Below, piece after piece: positions 53,486-60,711 of a DNA stretch of 64,000 bases (within the stretch, counting starts at the first letter, position 1; every line of letters begins with the position of its first letter). Below the pieces are notes generated by a model that worked only from the letters and a program-made list of their open reading frames with translations, did no database searches and was not told where the DNA came from. Location of the stretch: NCBI RefSeq assembly GCF_030766825.1, contig NZ_JASFDV010000003.1, positions 101,469-165,468 on the forward strand, given 5' to 3'. The translations under genes and the position numbers were made by a program. Source of the stretch: Nocardiopsis sp. CC223A (GTDB lineage: Bacteria; Actinomycetota; Actinomycetes; Streptosporangiales; Streptosporangiaceae).

Positions 53486-53776
53486 ATGTCCCTGAGAGAG
53501 CACGAGCGGAGAATCCTCGAAGAGATCGAGCGGCGGCTCAGCGAAGAGGAACCGGAGCTCGCCGAGCGCCTGGATTCCTTCGGGGACCCCGACGCACCCG
53601 CCGACCCCGGCCTGAGCGGCTGGAAGCCCTGGGTGGCCTGCGGCCTGATCGCGGCCGTCACCGCCGGACTCCTGGTCCTGCTGTTCGTTCTCACACCCGG
53701 CGCGCCGCAGCCTGCCGAGCAGCCGTCCGCGCCCGCGCCCACACAGACCCTTCAGCCCGCCGACGAGGGCCGCTGA
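53486..53776 (+). CDS. DUF3040 small membrane protein
   Basis: The 96-residue product begins SLREHERRILEEIERRLSEE, the DUF3040 signature of actinobacteria, followed by one hydrophobic span (VACGLIAAVTAGLLVLLFVL, about residues 50-70) and a short Pro/Ala-rich tail. Function is unknown; the family often lies near cell-division genes. ATG 53486 follows GAAGGAGGG. Converges on a penicillin-binding protein gene. Confidence 0.9.
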   Translation: MSLREHERRILEEIERRLSEEEPELAERLDSFGDPDAPADPGLSGWKPWVACGLIAAVTAGLLVLLFVLTPGAPQPAEQPSAPAPTQTLQPADEGR

Positions 53777-53804
53777 ACGGCGGGCGGCCGGAGCCGCCCG
53801 CCGT
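53777..53804. terminator. Bidirectional terminator
   Basis: ACGGCGGGCGGC and its exact complement form a 12-bp stem with a 4-nt loop immediately after the DUF3040 stop and 6 nt beyond the penicillin-binding protein stop, serving converging genes. Confidence 0.75.
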
Positions 53805-53810
53805 CGCGCG

Positions 53811-56800
53811 TCACAGCGCGTTCGTGAACGCCGCGGCGATCGGGCCGGCGACGGACGAACCGCCACCGCCGCCCTCCACCACGACGGCGAACGCGACGTC
53901 GCCCTTGAAGCCGATCATCCACGCGTGGCTGGGCAGCTCCTCGCCCTCCTCGGCCGTGCCGAACTCGGCCGTGCCCGTCTTGCCGTACACCTCGCCCTGG
54001 AAGGGCAGGTCCTTGGCGGTGCCCTCGGTGACGACCGCGCGCATCATCGTGCGCAGCGCCTCGGCGTTGGGGATCGGCCGGGGCTCGGGCAGGTCCCCGG
54101 CGGCCGGCTCGGTCACCAGCAGCGGGGGCCGCCAGGTGCCGTCGGCGACCGCGGCCGGGACCGTGGCCATGTGCAGCGGCGAGGTCTCGACCTGGCCCTG
54201 GCCGATGGCCTGGGCGCCCAGCATGACGGCGCCCTCGGTGATCGGGTAGACCGGCTCGAAGGTGGGAACGCCGATGTCCATCGGGGCGTTCATCCCGAAC
54301 AGCTCGGCACTGGTCAGCAGCGCGTCGGCGTCGATGTTGTCGACGGCCGCCTGGACCAGGGCGGTGTTGCAGGAGGTCGCGAACGCCTGGGTCATCGTCT
54401 GCGCGCCGTACTCGGCGCCGCCCGCGTTGGTGAACTCCCAGCCGCCCGGGTTGTACTCCTTGGGGCACTGGAACGGGGTGTCCATGGTCAGGCCGCCGTC
54501 CAGCAGCGCGTTGTAGCTGACGACCTTGAACGTCGAACCGGGCGGGTAGCGGCCCTCGAAGGCGCGGTTGAACCCGCCGGGGACGTTCACCGCGGCGAGG
54601 ATCTCGCCGGTGGACGGCCGGATCGCCACCATGCCCGCCTCCTTGGGGGCGTTGATGATGGCGTCGGCGGCGGCGTTCTGCACCGCCATGTCGATGCTGG
54701 TGACGATGTTCTCACCGGGGGCGCCGTCCAGGGTGGCGACCGTGTTGTCCTCGGTCACCTCCACGGAGTCGGCCTCGGTCCCGGCGTCCACCATGACGAT
54801 GGTGGTGGCGGCCTGTCCGGCCAGCCGCTCCTCGTAGGTGTACTGGAGCCCGGTGGCGCCGACGGTGTCGCCGACCCGGTAGGCGGGGCCCAGCCGCTCG
54901 ACGTCCTCCTCGGTGGCCTCGCCCATCGTGCCGACGATCATCTGTAGCGAGCCGGTGATGCTCGGGTCGTCCAGGCGGGTGCCGTCGGCGGCGAGGATCT
55001 GGCCCCGCTCGCCCCACACCGCGGTGCGGGTCAGGGCCTGGCCCTCGGCGAGGCCGGGGAAGGCGACCTCGGGGGAGAAGTCGACCCGCCACTCGCCGTC
55101 CTGGCGGACCAGGGGGAGTTCGCCCTCCCAGCCCCAGTCGCCGGCGTTGGACAGCCCGACGGCCACCTCGTAGGAGGCGGTGCCGGTGTCGCCGTCGGTG
55201 GTGGGCTCGCCGACGGTGACGTCGACGCTCTCCACCCCGATCCCGGAGGCGATGCCGCCGAGGACCTCGGCGGGGTCACCGCCGGTGGTGACGGCGGCCA
55301 GCCGCTCGTAGTCCTGTGCTTCCCAGGCGGCCGCGTACTCGGTGGTCGCCTCCTCGGCCCGGGGGAGGGTGAGCACGTACCAGGAGACGCCGCCGCCGAT
55401 CAGGGCCAGCACCACGAACGCGGAGACCAGGCCGATGAGCAGTCCGCGCCGGGACCTGCGCACCGGTCGGTCGGGCTGCTCCGGCGGCGCGGGGGCGTTG
55501 CCGTTGTAGAGGTACTCGAAGCCGTCGCCCCGGGGGGCGGGCTCCGCGTCCTGCGGCTCGCCGTCCCAGTCGTCCCAGTCGTCGTGCGGCCCGTCGGGCC
55601 CCTGCGGGGGTCCGCCGCGGCCGTCGCCGGAGTCCCAGGCCCCGGCGCCCTGCTGCGGTCCGCTCCACTCGTCCCGGTACCGGGGACCCGCCGGATCGTC
55701 GGGCCGCGGCCCCGCGCCGCCCCGGGGGGCGTCCGCTCCACGGGGCCGACCGTCCCACGCGGGTGCGTCATCGACGTCCCCGGCGTCGCTCCACGCCGCG
55801 GCGGTCTGCTGCGGGCCGCCGTGCGCGCCCCAGGAGTCGTCCGTTCCACGCGTGTCGCCGGGCTGCCCGTCCCATGCGCCACCGGTCTGTTGCGGGCCGT
55901 GCGGGCCGTGGTCGTCGCCGGTCCAGGTGTCGCCTGGGGGTGCGGTGCCGGGTCGGTCGTCCCAGGCGGCGGTGGTCTGTTCGGGGTCGTTGCCGCCCCA
56001 GGCGGTGTCTCCCATGGCGGGGCCGGTGCTCCGGTGGGTCCCGGCGGACCGCCCGTCCCATGCGCCACCGGCCTGTTGCGGGCCGTGGTCGGTGCCGGTC
56101 CAGGTGTCGTTCCGGTCGTCGCCGGTCCAGGTGTCGCCTGGGGGTGCGGTGCCGGGTCGGTCGTCCCAGGCGGCGGTGGTCTGTTCGGGGTCGTTGCCGC
56201 CCCAGGCGGTGTCTCCCGTGGCGGGGCCGGTGCTCCGGTGGGTCCCGGCGGACCGCCCGTCCCAGGCCGGCTCGTCGGCGTCGCCGCCGGGGGCGCCCCA
56301 TGCCGCGGCGGTCTGCTGCGGGGCGCTGTGCGCGCCCCTGCCGCGGCCGTCCGCGTCGGCGCCTCGGTACGGGGCATCGGGCTGTTCGCCCCAGGTGGCG
56401 CCGGTCCGTTGTGGGTCGTGGCCGCTGCCGCCCCGGGCATCACCCGATCCACGCGCGTCGCCGGGCTGCCCGCCCCACGCGGTGCCGTCCGTCCCACGCG
56501 CATCGACCGACGGTTCGCCCCATGCGGGTACGTCGGCGTCGCCGCCGGAGGCGCCCCACGCCGCCGGAGCCGGCTGTGGCCCACTGTGCGAGCCCCATGC
56601 GGATGCGTCCGCGCCACCGGGGGTGTTCCATGCGGCGCCGGTCGGCTGCGGGCCGCTGCCGTTGCCACCCCAGGCGTCGCCTGCGGGTGCGGTGCCGGGC
56701 CGCTCGCCCCAGGCCGGTGCGGTGCCGCCGGGCCGTGCCCGGGCACCGGTGGTGTCGCCCGTGTCGGCCGGGGCCTCCCAGCCCTTCCAGGTGTCGGTGG

Positions 56801-57038
56801 GAGGGGCCTCTTCGGGGCGCAGGGGCGTCCACTCGCCGGTGGGGCCCTGGGCGGCCGGGTAAGGGGTGTCCCAGCTCTCGGGACGGTCGGACGCGCCACT
56901 GGCGGCCGCCCCGTCCGAGGCCGGGGGCCGCTGCGGAATGCGATAGGGGTTCTCCGGGCGCACTCCTGGGTTCGGAGTGTCGCCCGACTCCTCGGGCGGC
57001 CCGGAGGAATCCGGTTGCCGGGGGGACCGTTCGTCCAC
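53811..57038 (-). CDS. Penicillin-binding transpeptidase with long repetitive disordered N-terminus
   Basis: At 1075 residues it is about twice the usual size of its PbpA-like relatives. Residues 1 to about 525 are Gly/Asp/Pro/Thr/Trp-rich repeats (AWGGNDPEQTTAAWDDRPGT and similar) with no fold, presumably cytoplasmic. One membrane helix follows near 536 (LLIGLVSAFVVLALIGGGVS), then an NTF2-like MecA_N domain and a transpeptidase domain. The catalytic motifs are complete: PPGSTFKV (about 831), SCN (about 889) and YGKTGTAEF (about 1018). It cross-links peptidoglycan outside the membrane. GTG 57038 is chosen with AAGGA upstream; the frame is open to 57260. Confidence 0.9.
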   Translation of the reverse strand: MDERSPRQPDSSGPPEESGDTPNPGVRPENPYRIPQRPPASDGAAASGASDRPESWDTPYPAAQGPTGEWTPLRPEEAPPTDTWKGWEAPADTGDTTGARARPGGTAPAWGERPGTAPAGDAWGGNGSGPQPTGAAWNTPGGADASAWGSHSGPQPAPAAWGASGGDADVPAWGEPSVDARGTDGTAWGGQPGDARGSGDARGGSGHDPQRTGATWGEQPDAPYRGADADGRGRGAHSAPQQTAAAWGAPGGDADEPAWDGRSAGTHRSTGPATGDTAWGGNDPEQTTAAWDDRPGTAPPGDTWTGDDRNDTWTGTDHGPQQAGGAWDGRSAGTHRSTGPAMGDTAWGGNDPEQTTAAWDDRPGTAPPGDTWTGDDHGPHGPQQTGGAWDGQPGDTRGTDDSWGAHGGPQQTAAAWSDAGDVDDAPAWDGRPRGADAPRGGAGPRPDDPAGPRYRDEWSGPQQGAGAWDSGDGRGGPPQGPDGPHDDWDDWDGEPQDAEPAPRGDGFEYLYNGNAPAPPEQPDRPVRRSRRGLLIGLVSAFVVLALIGGGVSWYVLTLPRAEEATTEYAAAWEAQDYERLAAVTTGGDPAEVLGGIASGIGVESVDVTVGEPTTDGDTGTASYEVAVGLSNAGDWGWEGELPLVRQDGEWRVDFSPEVAFPGLAEGQALTRTAVWGERGQILAADGTRLDDPSITGSLQMIVGTMGEATEEDVERLGPAYRVGDTVGATGLQYTYEERLAGQAATTIVMVDAGTEADSVEVTEDNTVATLDGAPGENIVTSIDMAVQNAAADAIINAPKEAGMVAIRPSTGEILAAVNVPGGFNRAFEGRYPPGSTFKVVSYNALLDGGLTMDTPFQCPKEYNPGGWEFTNAGGAEYGAQTMTQAFATSCNTALVQAAVDNIDADALLTSAELFGMNAPMDIGVPTFEPVYPITEGAVMLGAQAIGQGQVETSPLHMATVPAAVADGTWRPPLLVTEPAAGDLPEPRPIPNAEALRTMMRAVVTEGTAKDLPFQGEVYGKTGTAEFGTAEEGEELPSHAWMIGFKGDVAFAVVVEGGGGGSSVAGPIAAAFTNAL
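55911..56264 (-). repeat. 204-bp-period internal duplication in the PBP gene
   Basis: 55911-56060 and 56115-56264 are nearly identical at the DNA level with an offset of 204 bp, which keeps the reading frame (68 residues). Shorter, more diverged copies flank them. The near identity suggests recent slippage or recombination within the disordered N-terminal segment. Confidence 0.85.
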
Positions 57039-57079
57039 GCCTGACCGTCCTTCGTCGTTTTTCGGGGAGAATACCAAGA

Positions 57080-57111
57080 TGCCCCGCTCCCACCTCGGTG
57101 GGAGCGGGGCA
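57080..57111. terminator. Perfect hairpin before the PBP gene
   Basis: TGCCCCGCTCCCACC and its exact complement form a 15-bp stem with a 2-nt loop, 42 bp upstream of the PBP start. It could end incoming transcription or act in the PBP leader. The remaining 57112-57360 has a weaker CGTACGG/CCGTACG inverted repeat and nothing else I recognise. Confidence 0.55.
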
Positions 57112-57362
57112 CGAGGTTGATGGTCGGCATGGCGGTCGCCTCTCGGCGCGGGGCACAACGGGGCTCCGGACCGTACGGTCTCCCCTGGCGGGGGCCGTAC
57201 GCGGTATTCCGCGAAGGCAATAGTTGAGGCCCGGGGGACACTTGCTACCACACCGACCAACAGTGACTCTAACCCATGGAACCGGGCCGTTGTTCCATGT
57301 TCCCCCGGCGAGTCGCATGCGCAATCTCACGGTGGAGAAGGCCTTGCGGAGGGGAATAGGGT

Positions 57363-57392
57363 GCCGGCCCCGCAGAGGGGCGCGGGGCCGGC
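57363..57392 (-). terminator. Terminator after ferredoxin-NADP reductase gene
   Basis: GCCGGCCCCGC and GCGGGGCCGGC are perfect 11-bp complements with an 8-nt loop, about 20 nt beyond the reductase stop codon on the minus strand. Confidence 0.7.
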
Positions 57393-57411
57393 CGGGACGT
57401 TCGCGCGGGGG

Positions 57412-58776
57412 TCAGCCCTGGCGCGCGACCGTGGTCTGTTCCTCGCGGGTGAGCAGCTTGAGGCGCTTGCGGCCGCGCTCGGCCCCCAGCTCCTCCTCGC
57501 GGGCCTCGATCCGCTGCCAGCCCTCCCAGGTCGTGTACTCCACGCCGCGCTCCTGGAGCAGGGCCCGGAACGCGACCGGGTCCGGCTCGGCGGCCGGGGT
57601 GAACGACTCGCGGTCGGCGACCAGGTTGGTGACGGTCTCCAGGGCGTCGCCCTTGGTGTGGCCGATCAGGCCCACCGGTCCGCGCTTGATCCAGCCGGTG
57701 GCGTAGACCCCGGGGATGTGGTTCTCGTCCAGGTCCAGGACCCGGCCCTCGCGGTTGGGGACGACGCCGTTCTCCTCGTCGAAGGGCAGGTCGGCCAGGG
57801 GGGAGCCCAGGTAGCCGATGGCCCGGTAGACGGCCTGGACCTCGTGGTCCACGTACTCGCCGGTGCCCCTGACCCCGCCGTCGCCGGTGAGCTCCATGCG
57901 CTCGGTGCGGAAACCGGTGACCCGGTCCTCACCGAGCACCGCCACCGGCGAGTGCAGGAAGTGCAGGTGCAGGCGGACGTCCTCACCGCGCGGGTCGCGC
58001 AGCGCCCAGTTCTGGAGCACCTTGACGTTGGTCTTGATCTGGTTGGAGTCCTCGCACGCCTGGAGGCTGCCCTCGTCCATCTCGAAGTCCTCGGGGTAGA
58101 CGACGACCTCGACCCCGGGCTGCTTGTCGAGCTCGCGCAGCTCCATCGGGGTGGCCTTGCACTGGGCGATGCCGCGGCGGGCGAAGACGTGCACGTCGGT
58201 GATCTGCTTGGCGCGCAGCCCCTCGTACACGTTGTCGGTGATGTCGGTTTCGAGCAGGTCGTCGGCGTTCTTGGCGAGGATGCGGGCCACGTCGACGGCG
58301 ACGTTGCCGGCGCCGATCACGGCGACGCTGGTGCCCTCGACGTGCCAGGACGGCGAGACGTCGGGGTGGGAGTCGTACCAGAAGACGAAGTCGGCGGCCC
58401 CGTGGCTGCCCGGCAGGTCGATGCCGGGGATGTCCAGGGGGCGGTCGCGGTCGCTGCCGGTGGAGAAGATGACCGCGTCGTAGTGCCTGCGCAGGTCTTC
58501 GAGCTTGAGGTCCCGGCCGTACTCGACGTTGCCGTAGAAGGTGATCTCGGGCTTGTCGAGGATCTTGTGCAGGGCCCCCTGGATCTGCTTGATCCGGGGG
58601 TGGTCCGGGGCGACGCCGTAGCGGACCAGACCGTAGGGGGAGGGCAGCTTGTCGAGGATGTCGATGCTGACGGACGTGCCGCACGCGGACAGGGTCTCGT
58701 CCTTGGTGAGCAGGTCGGCGGCGTAGATGCCCGCCGGACCGGCACCAACGATTCCCACTCGCAGGGGTCGCGTCAT
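57412..58776 (-). CDS. fprA: Ferredoxin/adrenodoxin-type NADP reductase (FprA-like)
   Basis: FAD enzyme moving electrons between NADPH and ferredoxins, 454 residues. RVGIVGAGPAGIYAADLL is the FAD Rossmann motif, SPYGLVRYGVAPDHPRIK is typical of adrenodoxin-reductase-type proteins, VIGAGNVAVDVARIL binds NADP, and GVYATGWIKRGPVGLIGHTK closes the FAD site. ATG 58776 follows GGAG; the extension to 58854 is not conserved-looking. An iron-box-like site lies 42-60 bp upstream, so it is probably iron-regulated and may power ferric-siderophore reduction or other ferredoxin-dependent steps. Confidence 0.94.
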   Translation of the reverse strand: MTRPLRVGIVGAGPAGIYAADLLTKDETLSACGTSVSIDILDKLPSPYGLVRYGVAPDHPRIKQIQGALHKILDKPEITFYGNVEYGRDLKLEDLRRHYDAVIFSTGSDRDRPLDIPGIDLPGSHGAADFVFWYDSHPDVSPSWHVEGTSVAVIGAGNVAVDVARILAKNADDLLETDITDNVYEGLRAKQITDVHVFARRGIAQCKATPMELRELDKQPGVEVVVYPEDFEMDEGSLQACEDSNQIKTNVKVLQNWALRDPRGEDVRLHLHFLHSPVAVLGEDRVTGFRTERMELTGDGGVRGTGEYVDHEVQAVYRAIGYLGSPLADLPFDEENGVVPNREGRVLDLDENHIPGVYATGWIKRGPVGLIGHTKGDALETVTNLVADRESFTPAAEPDPVAFRALLQERGVEYTTWEGWQRIEAREEELGAERGRKRLKLLTREEQTTVARQG

Positions 58777-58817
58777 CGCACAGCTCCAAGTCTTCGCGCC
58801 AGGGGTCGGACGCCATC

Positions 58818-58836
58818 TAAAGTAAGGCTTGCCTAA
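58818..58836. promoter_or_regulatory. Iron-box candidate before fprA
   Basis: TAAAGTAAGGCTTGCCTAA contains TAAGGCTTGCCT, identical to the 12-mer in the siderophore receptor/permease intergenic region, and matches the IdeR consensus at about 14 of 19 positions. It lies 42 bp upstream of the fprA start codon. Confidence 0.65.
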
Positions 58837-59062
58837 TCTATCCGGTGTCGACACCGGTAATCCCCACTATACTGGTGGGGAATTTCGCCCTCGTCTCCGG
58901 GATGCGGATCCGGCCCTCGGGTGGCCCTCGGCGCCCCGGTGATCCCGGCATCCCAGATGGGACGGGGGTAGCGGCGTGCCCGAAGGCATCGTTCCGCGCC
59001 CCTCAATCAAGGGTCAACGCTCCGTCGGGGGCGGATCAGCCCCGAGCATACTGTGGTGAAAG

Positions 59063-59761
59063 TCACCCGCGGGGGTTGCTCTGTCCCAGTTCCGCCTTGA
59101 CCGAGGCCGCGTAGCGCGCCACCCGCTCCTGGCCGGACAGCTTGGCGATCGCGTCCATGATGGCGTCGGTGGCCTCTCTGCGGGGCTTGGCCCGGTCCGC
59201 CCGGCCCTGCCACGGGGACAGGTCCACGGGTTCGCCGAAGCGCACGCCCACCCGGTTGAACGAGGGCACCTTCCGCCCCTGCGGCAGGATCCGCTCGGTC
59301 CCGCTCAGTGCCACCGGTACCACCGGGACGCCGGTCGTCAGCGCCAGCCAGGCCAGCCCGGTCTGTCCCTTGTACAGGCGGCCGTCCGGCGAGCGGGTGC
59401 CCTCGGGGAAGATCCCGAAGACCTCGCCGCGCTCCAGCACCTCCAGGCTGTTGTCCATGGCCTCCTGGGCGCTCTGCCCCGGGCGGCGGTCCACCGACAG
59501 CTGGCCGAGCCCGCGCAGGACCCGTGCGAACGTCCGACGCGGCAGCGTGCCCTCGTCGAACAGTTCCTGCTTGGCGATGAACCGCACCGGCCGCGGGCAG
59601 GCGACGCCGATGAACAGCGGGTCGATGAGCGCCAGGTGGTTGGCGGCCAGGATGAGCCCGCCCGTGCGGGGGACATGGTGGGCGCCTTCGGTCCTCACGG
59701 GCCACATCATGCGGGTCGCGGGCGCGACCACGGCCTTGGCCGCTCCGTACAGTGACACCAT
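59063..59761 (-). CDS. plsC: 1-Acyl-sn-glycerol-3-phosphate acyltransferase (PlsC family)
   Basis: Membrane-associated acyltransferase of phospholipid synthesis, 232 residues. The catalytic NHLALIDPLF (HX4D) is near residue 42, FIAKQELF and FGIFPEGTRSPDGRLYKGQTG bind glycerol phosphate, and VPVVPVALSG is the fourth block. ATG 59761 follows AAGGG and matches the family start; the frame runs on to 59830. Actinobacteria have several such paralogues, so the exact acyl acceptor is uncertain. Confidence 0.93.
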   Translation of the reverse strand: MVSLYGAAKAVVAPATRMMWPVRTEGAHHVPRTGGLILAANHLALIDPLFIGVACPRPVRFIAKQELFDEGTLPRRTFARVLRGLGQLSVDRRPGQSAQEAMDNSLEVLERGEVFGIFPEGTRSPDGRLYKGQTGLAWLALTTGVPVVPVALSGTERILPQGRKVPSFNRVGVRFGEPVDLSPWQGRADRAKPRREATDAIMDAIAKLSGQERVARYAASVKAELGQSNPRG

Positions 59762-60026
59762 GAGGTGGACCCTTCTCCGTGCGTGATGCGAATTCGCGGT
59801 GGCGGGGGATCTCCGAGGTGCCGCCGCCACGTGCGTTCCCCGACCTTACCGGGCCTGCGGGGCGGGTCGCCTGGCCGAGGCCGGCCGACCGCGCCCGGGG
59901 GTCCCCCGCGGGCGACCGGAACAGCGAACCGGTGGCTTGGGTCACACGCGCTACGCTTATGGTCTAGACCTCTGGCGCAGGTCGGGGGTCGCGCACCGGA
60001 CACGCTCGTGAAGCGAGGAAACAGCC

Positions 60027-60671
60027 ATGTCCAAACCGGTCGACGTCAGCCACCAGATCACCGACGGGATGACCACTTGCCCCGGTCTCCCGGAGCCGCA
60101 CATCACCGAGGGCCGCGCAGGCCAGAGCGCCGGACACGGAGACGGGGGCAGGGTCACCATGGCCGGGGCCACGGGCACCTACGTGGAGATGCCCGCCCAC
60201 CGCTACCGCGACGGCGCGGACCTGGCCGACCTCGACCTGGACCGGGTGGCCGACCTGCCCGGCGTGGTCGTCGACGCCGTCGGCGCCCGCCAGATCGGCC
60301 CCGAGGCGTTCTCGGGCCCGGACCTGCGCGGCCGGGCCGTGCTCATCCGCACCGGCTGGGACCGCCGCTGGCGCACCGAGGCCTACGGCGACCACGACCA
60401 CCCCCACCTGACCGAGGCCGCGGCCAAGACCCTGGTCGAGGCCGGGGCGGTCCTGGTCGGCGTCGACACCGTGGGCGTGGACGACACCTCTCCGGCCGCG
60501 GAGGGGGCCCGCCCGGCCCTGGCGGTCCTGCTCGCCGCGGGCATCCCCGTCGTCTCCCACCTGTGCCTGCTCGACGAACTGCCCGCCACGGGCTTCCGGT
60601 TCTTCGCCGTCCCCGCCAAGGTGCGCGGGCTCGCGGCCTTCCCCGTCCGCGCGTTCGCCCTGGTCGACTGA
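60027..60671 (+). CDS. Cyclase-family (kynurenine formamidase-like) protein with altered metal site
   Basis: The 214-residue protein has the PF04199 cyclase fold: VDVSHQITDGMTTCPGLPEP at the N-terminus, VLIRTGWDRRW, GAVLVGVDTVGVDD and IPVVSHLCLLDEL. The family metal motif HxGTHxDxPxxH-like block reads AGATGTYVEMPAH (residues 46-58): two ligand histidines are Ala48 and Tyr52, and the aspartate is Glu54. It may therefore lack hydrolase activity or use another metal geometry. ATG 60027 has GAAGCGAGG upstream. Neighbours do not suggest a pathway. Confidence 0.88.
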   Translation: MSKPVDVSHQITDGMTTCPGLPEPHITEGRAGQSAGHGDGGRVTMAGATGTYVEMPAHRYRDGADLADLDLDRVADLPGVVVDAVGARQIGPEAFSGPDLRGRAVLIRTGWDRRWRTEAYGDHDHPHLTEAAAKTLVEAGAVLVGVDTVGVDDTSPAAEGARPALAVLLAAGIPVVSHLCLLDELPATGFRFFAVPAKVRGLAAFPVRAFALVD

Positions 60672-60676
60672 GCCCG

Positions 60677-60708
60677 GGGACGGCCTCCCCCGGCCCGGTG
60701 GCCGTCCC
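60677..60708. terminator. Hairpin between converging genes
   Basis: GGGACGGCC (60677-60685) and GGCCGTCCC (60700-60708) are perfect complements between the stops of the cyclase-family gene and the FUSC gene. Confidence 0.55.
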
Positions 60709-60711
60709 GCC

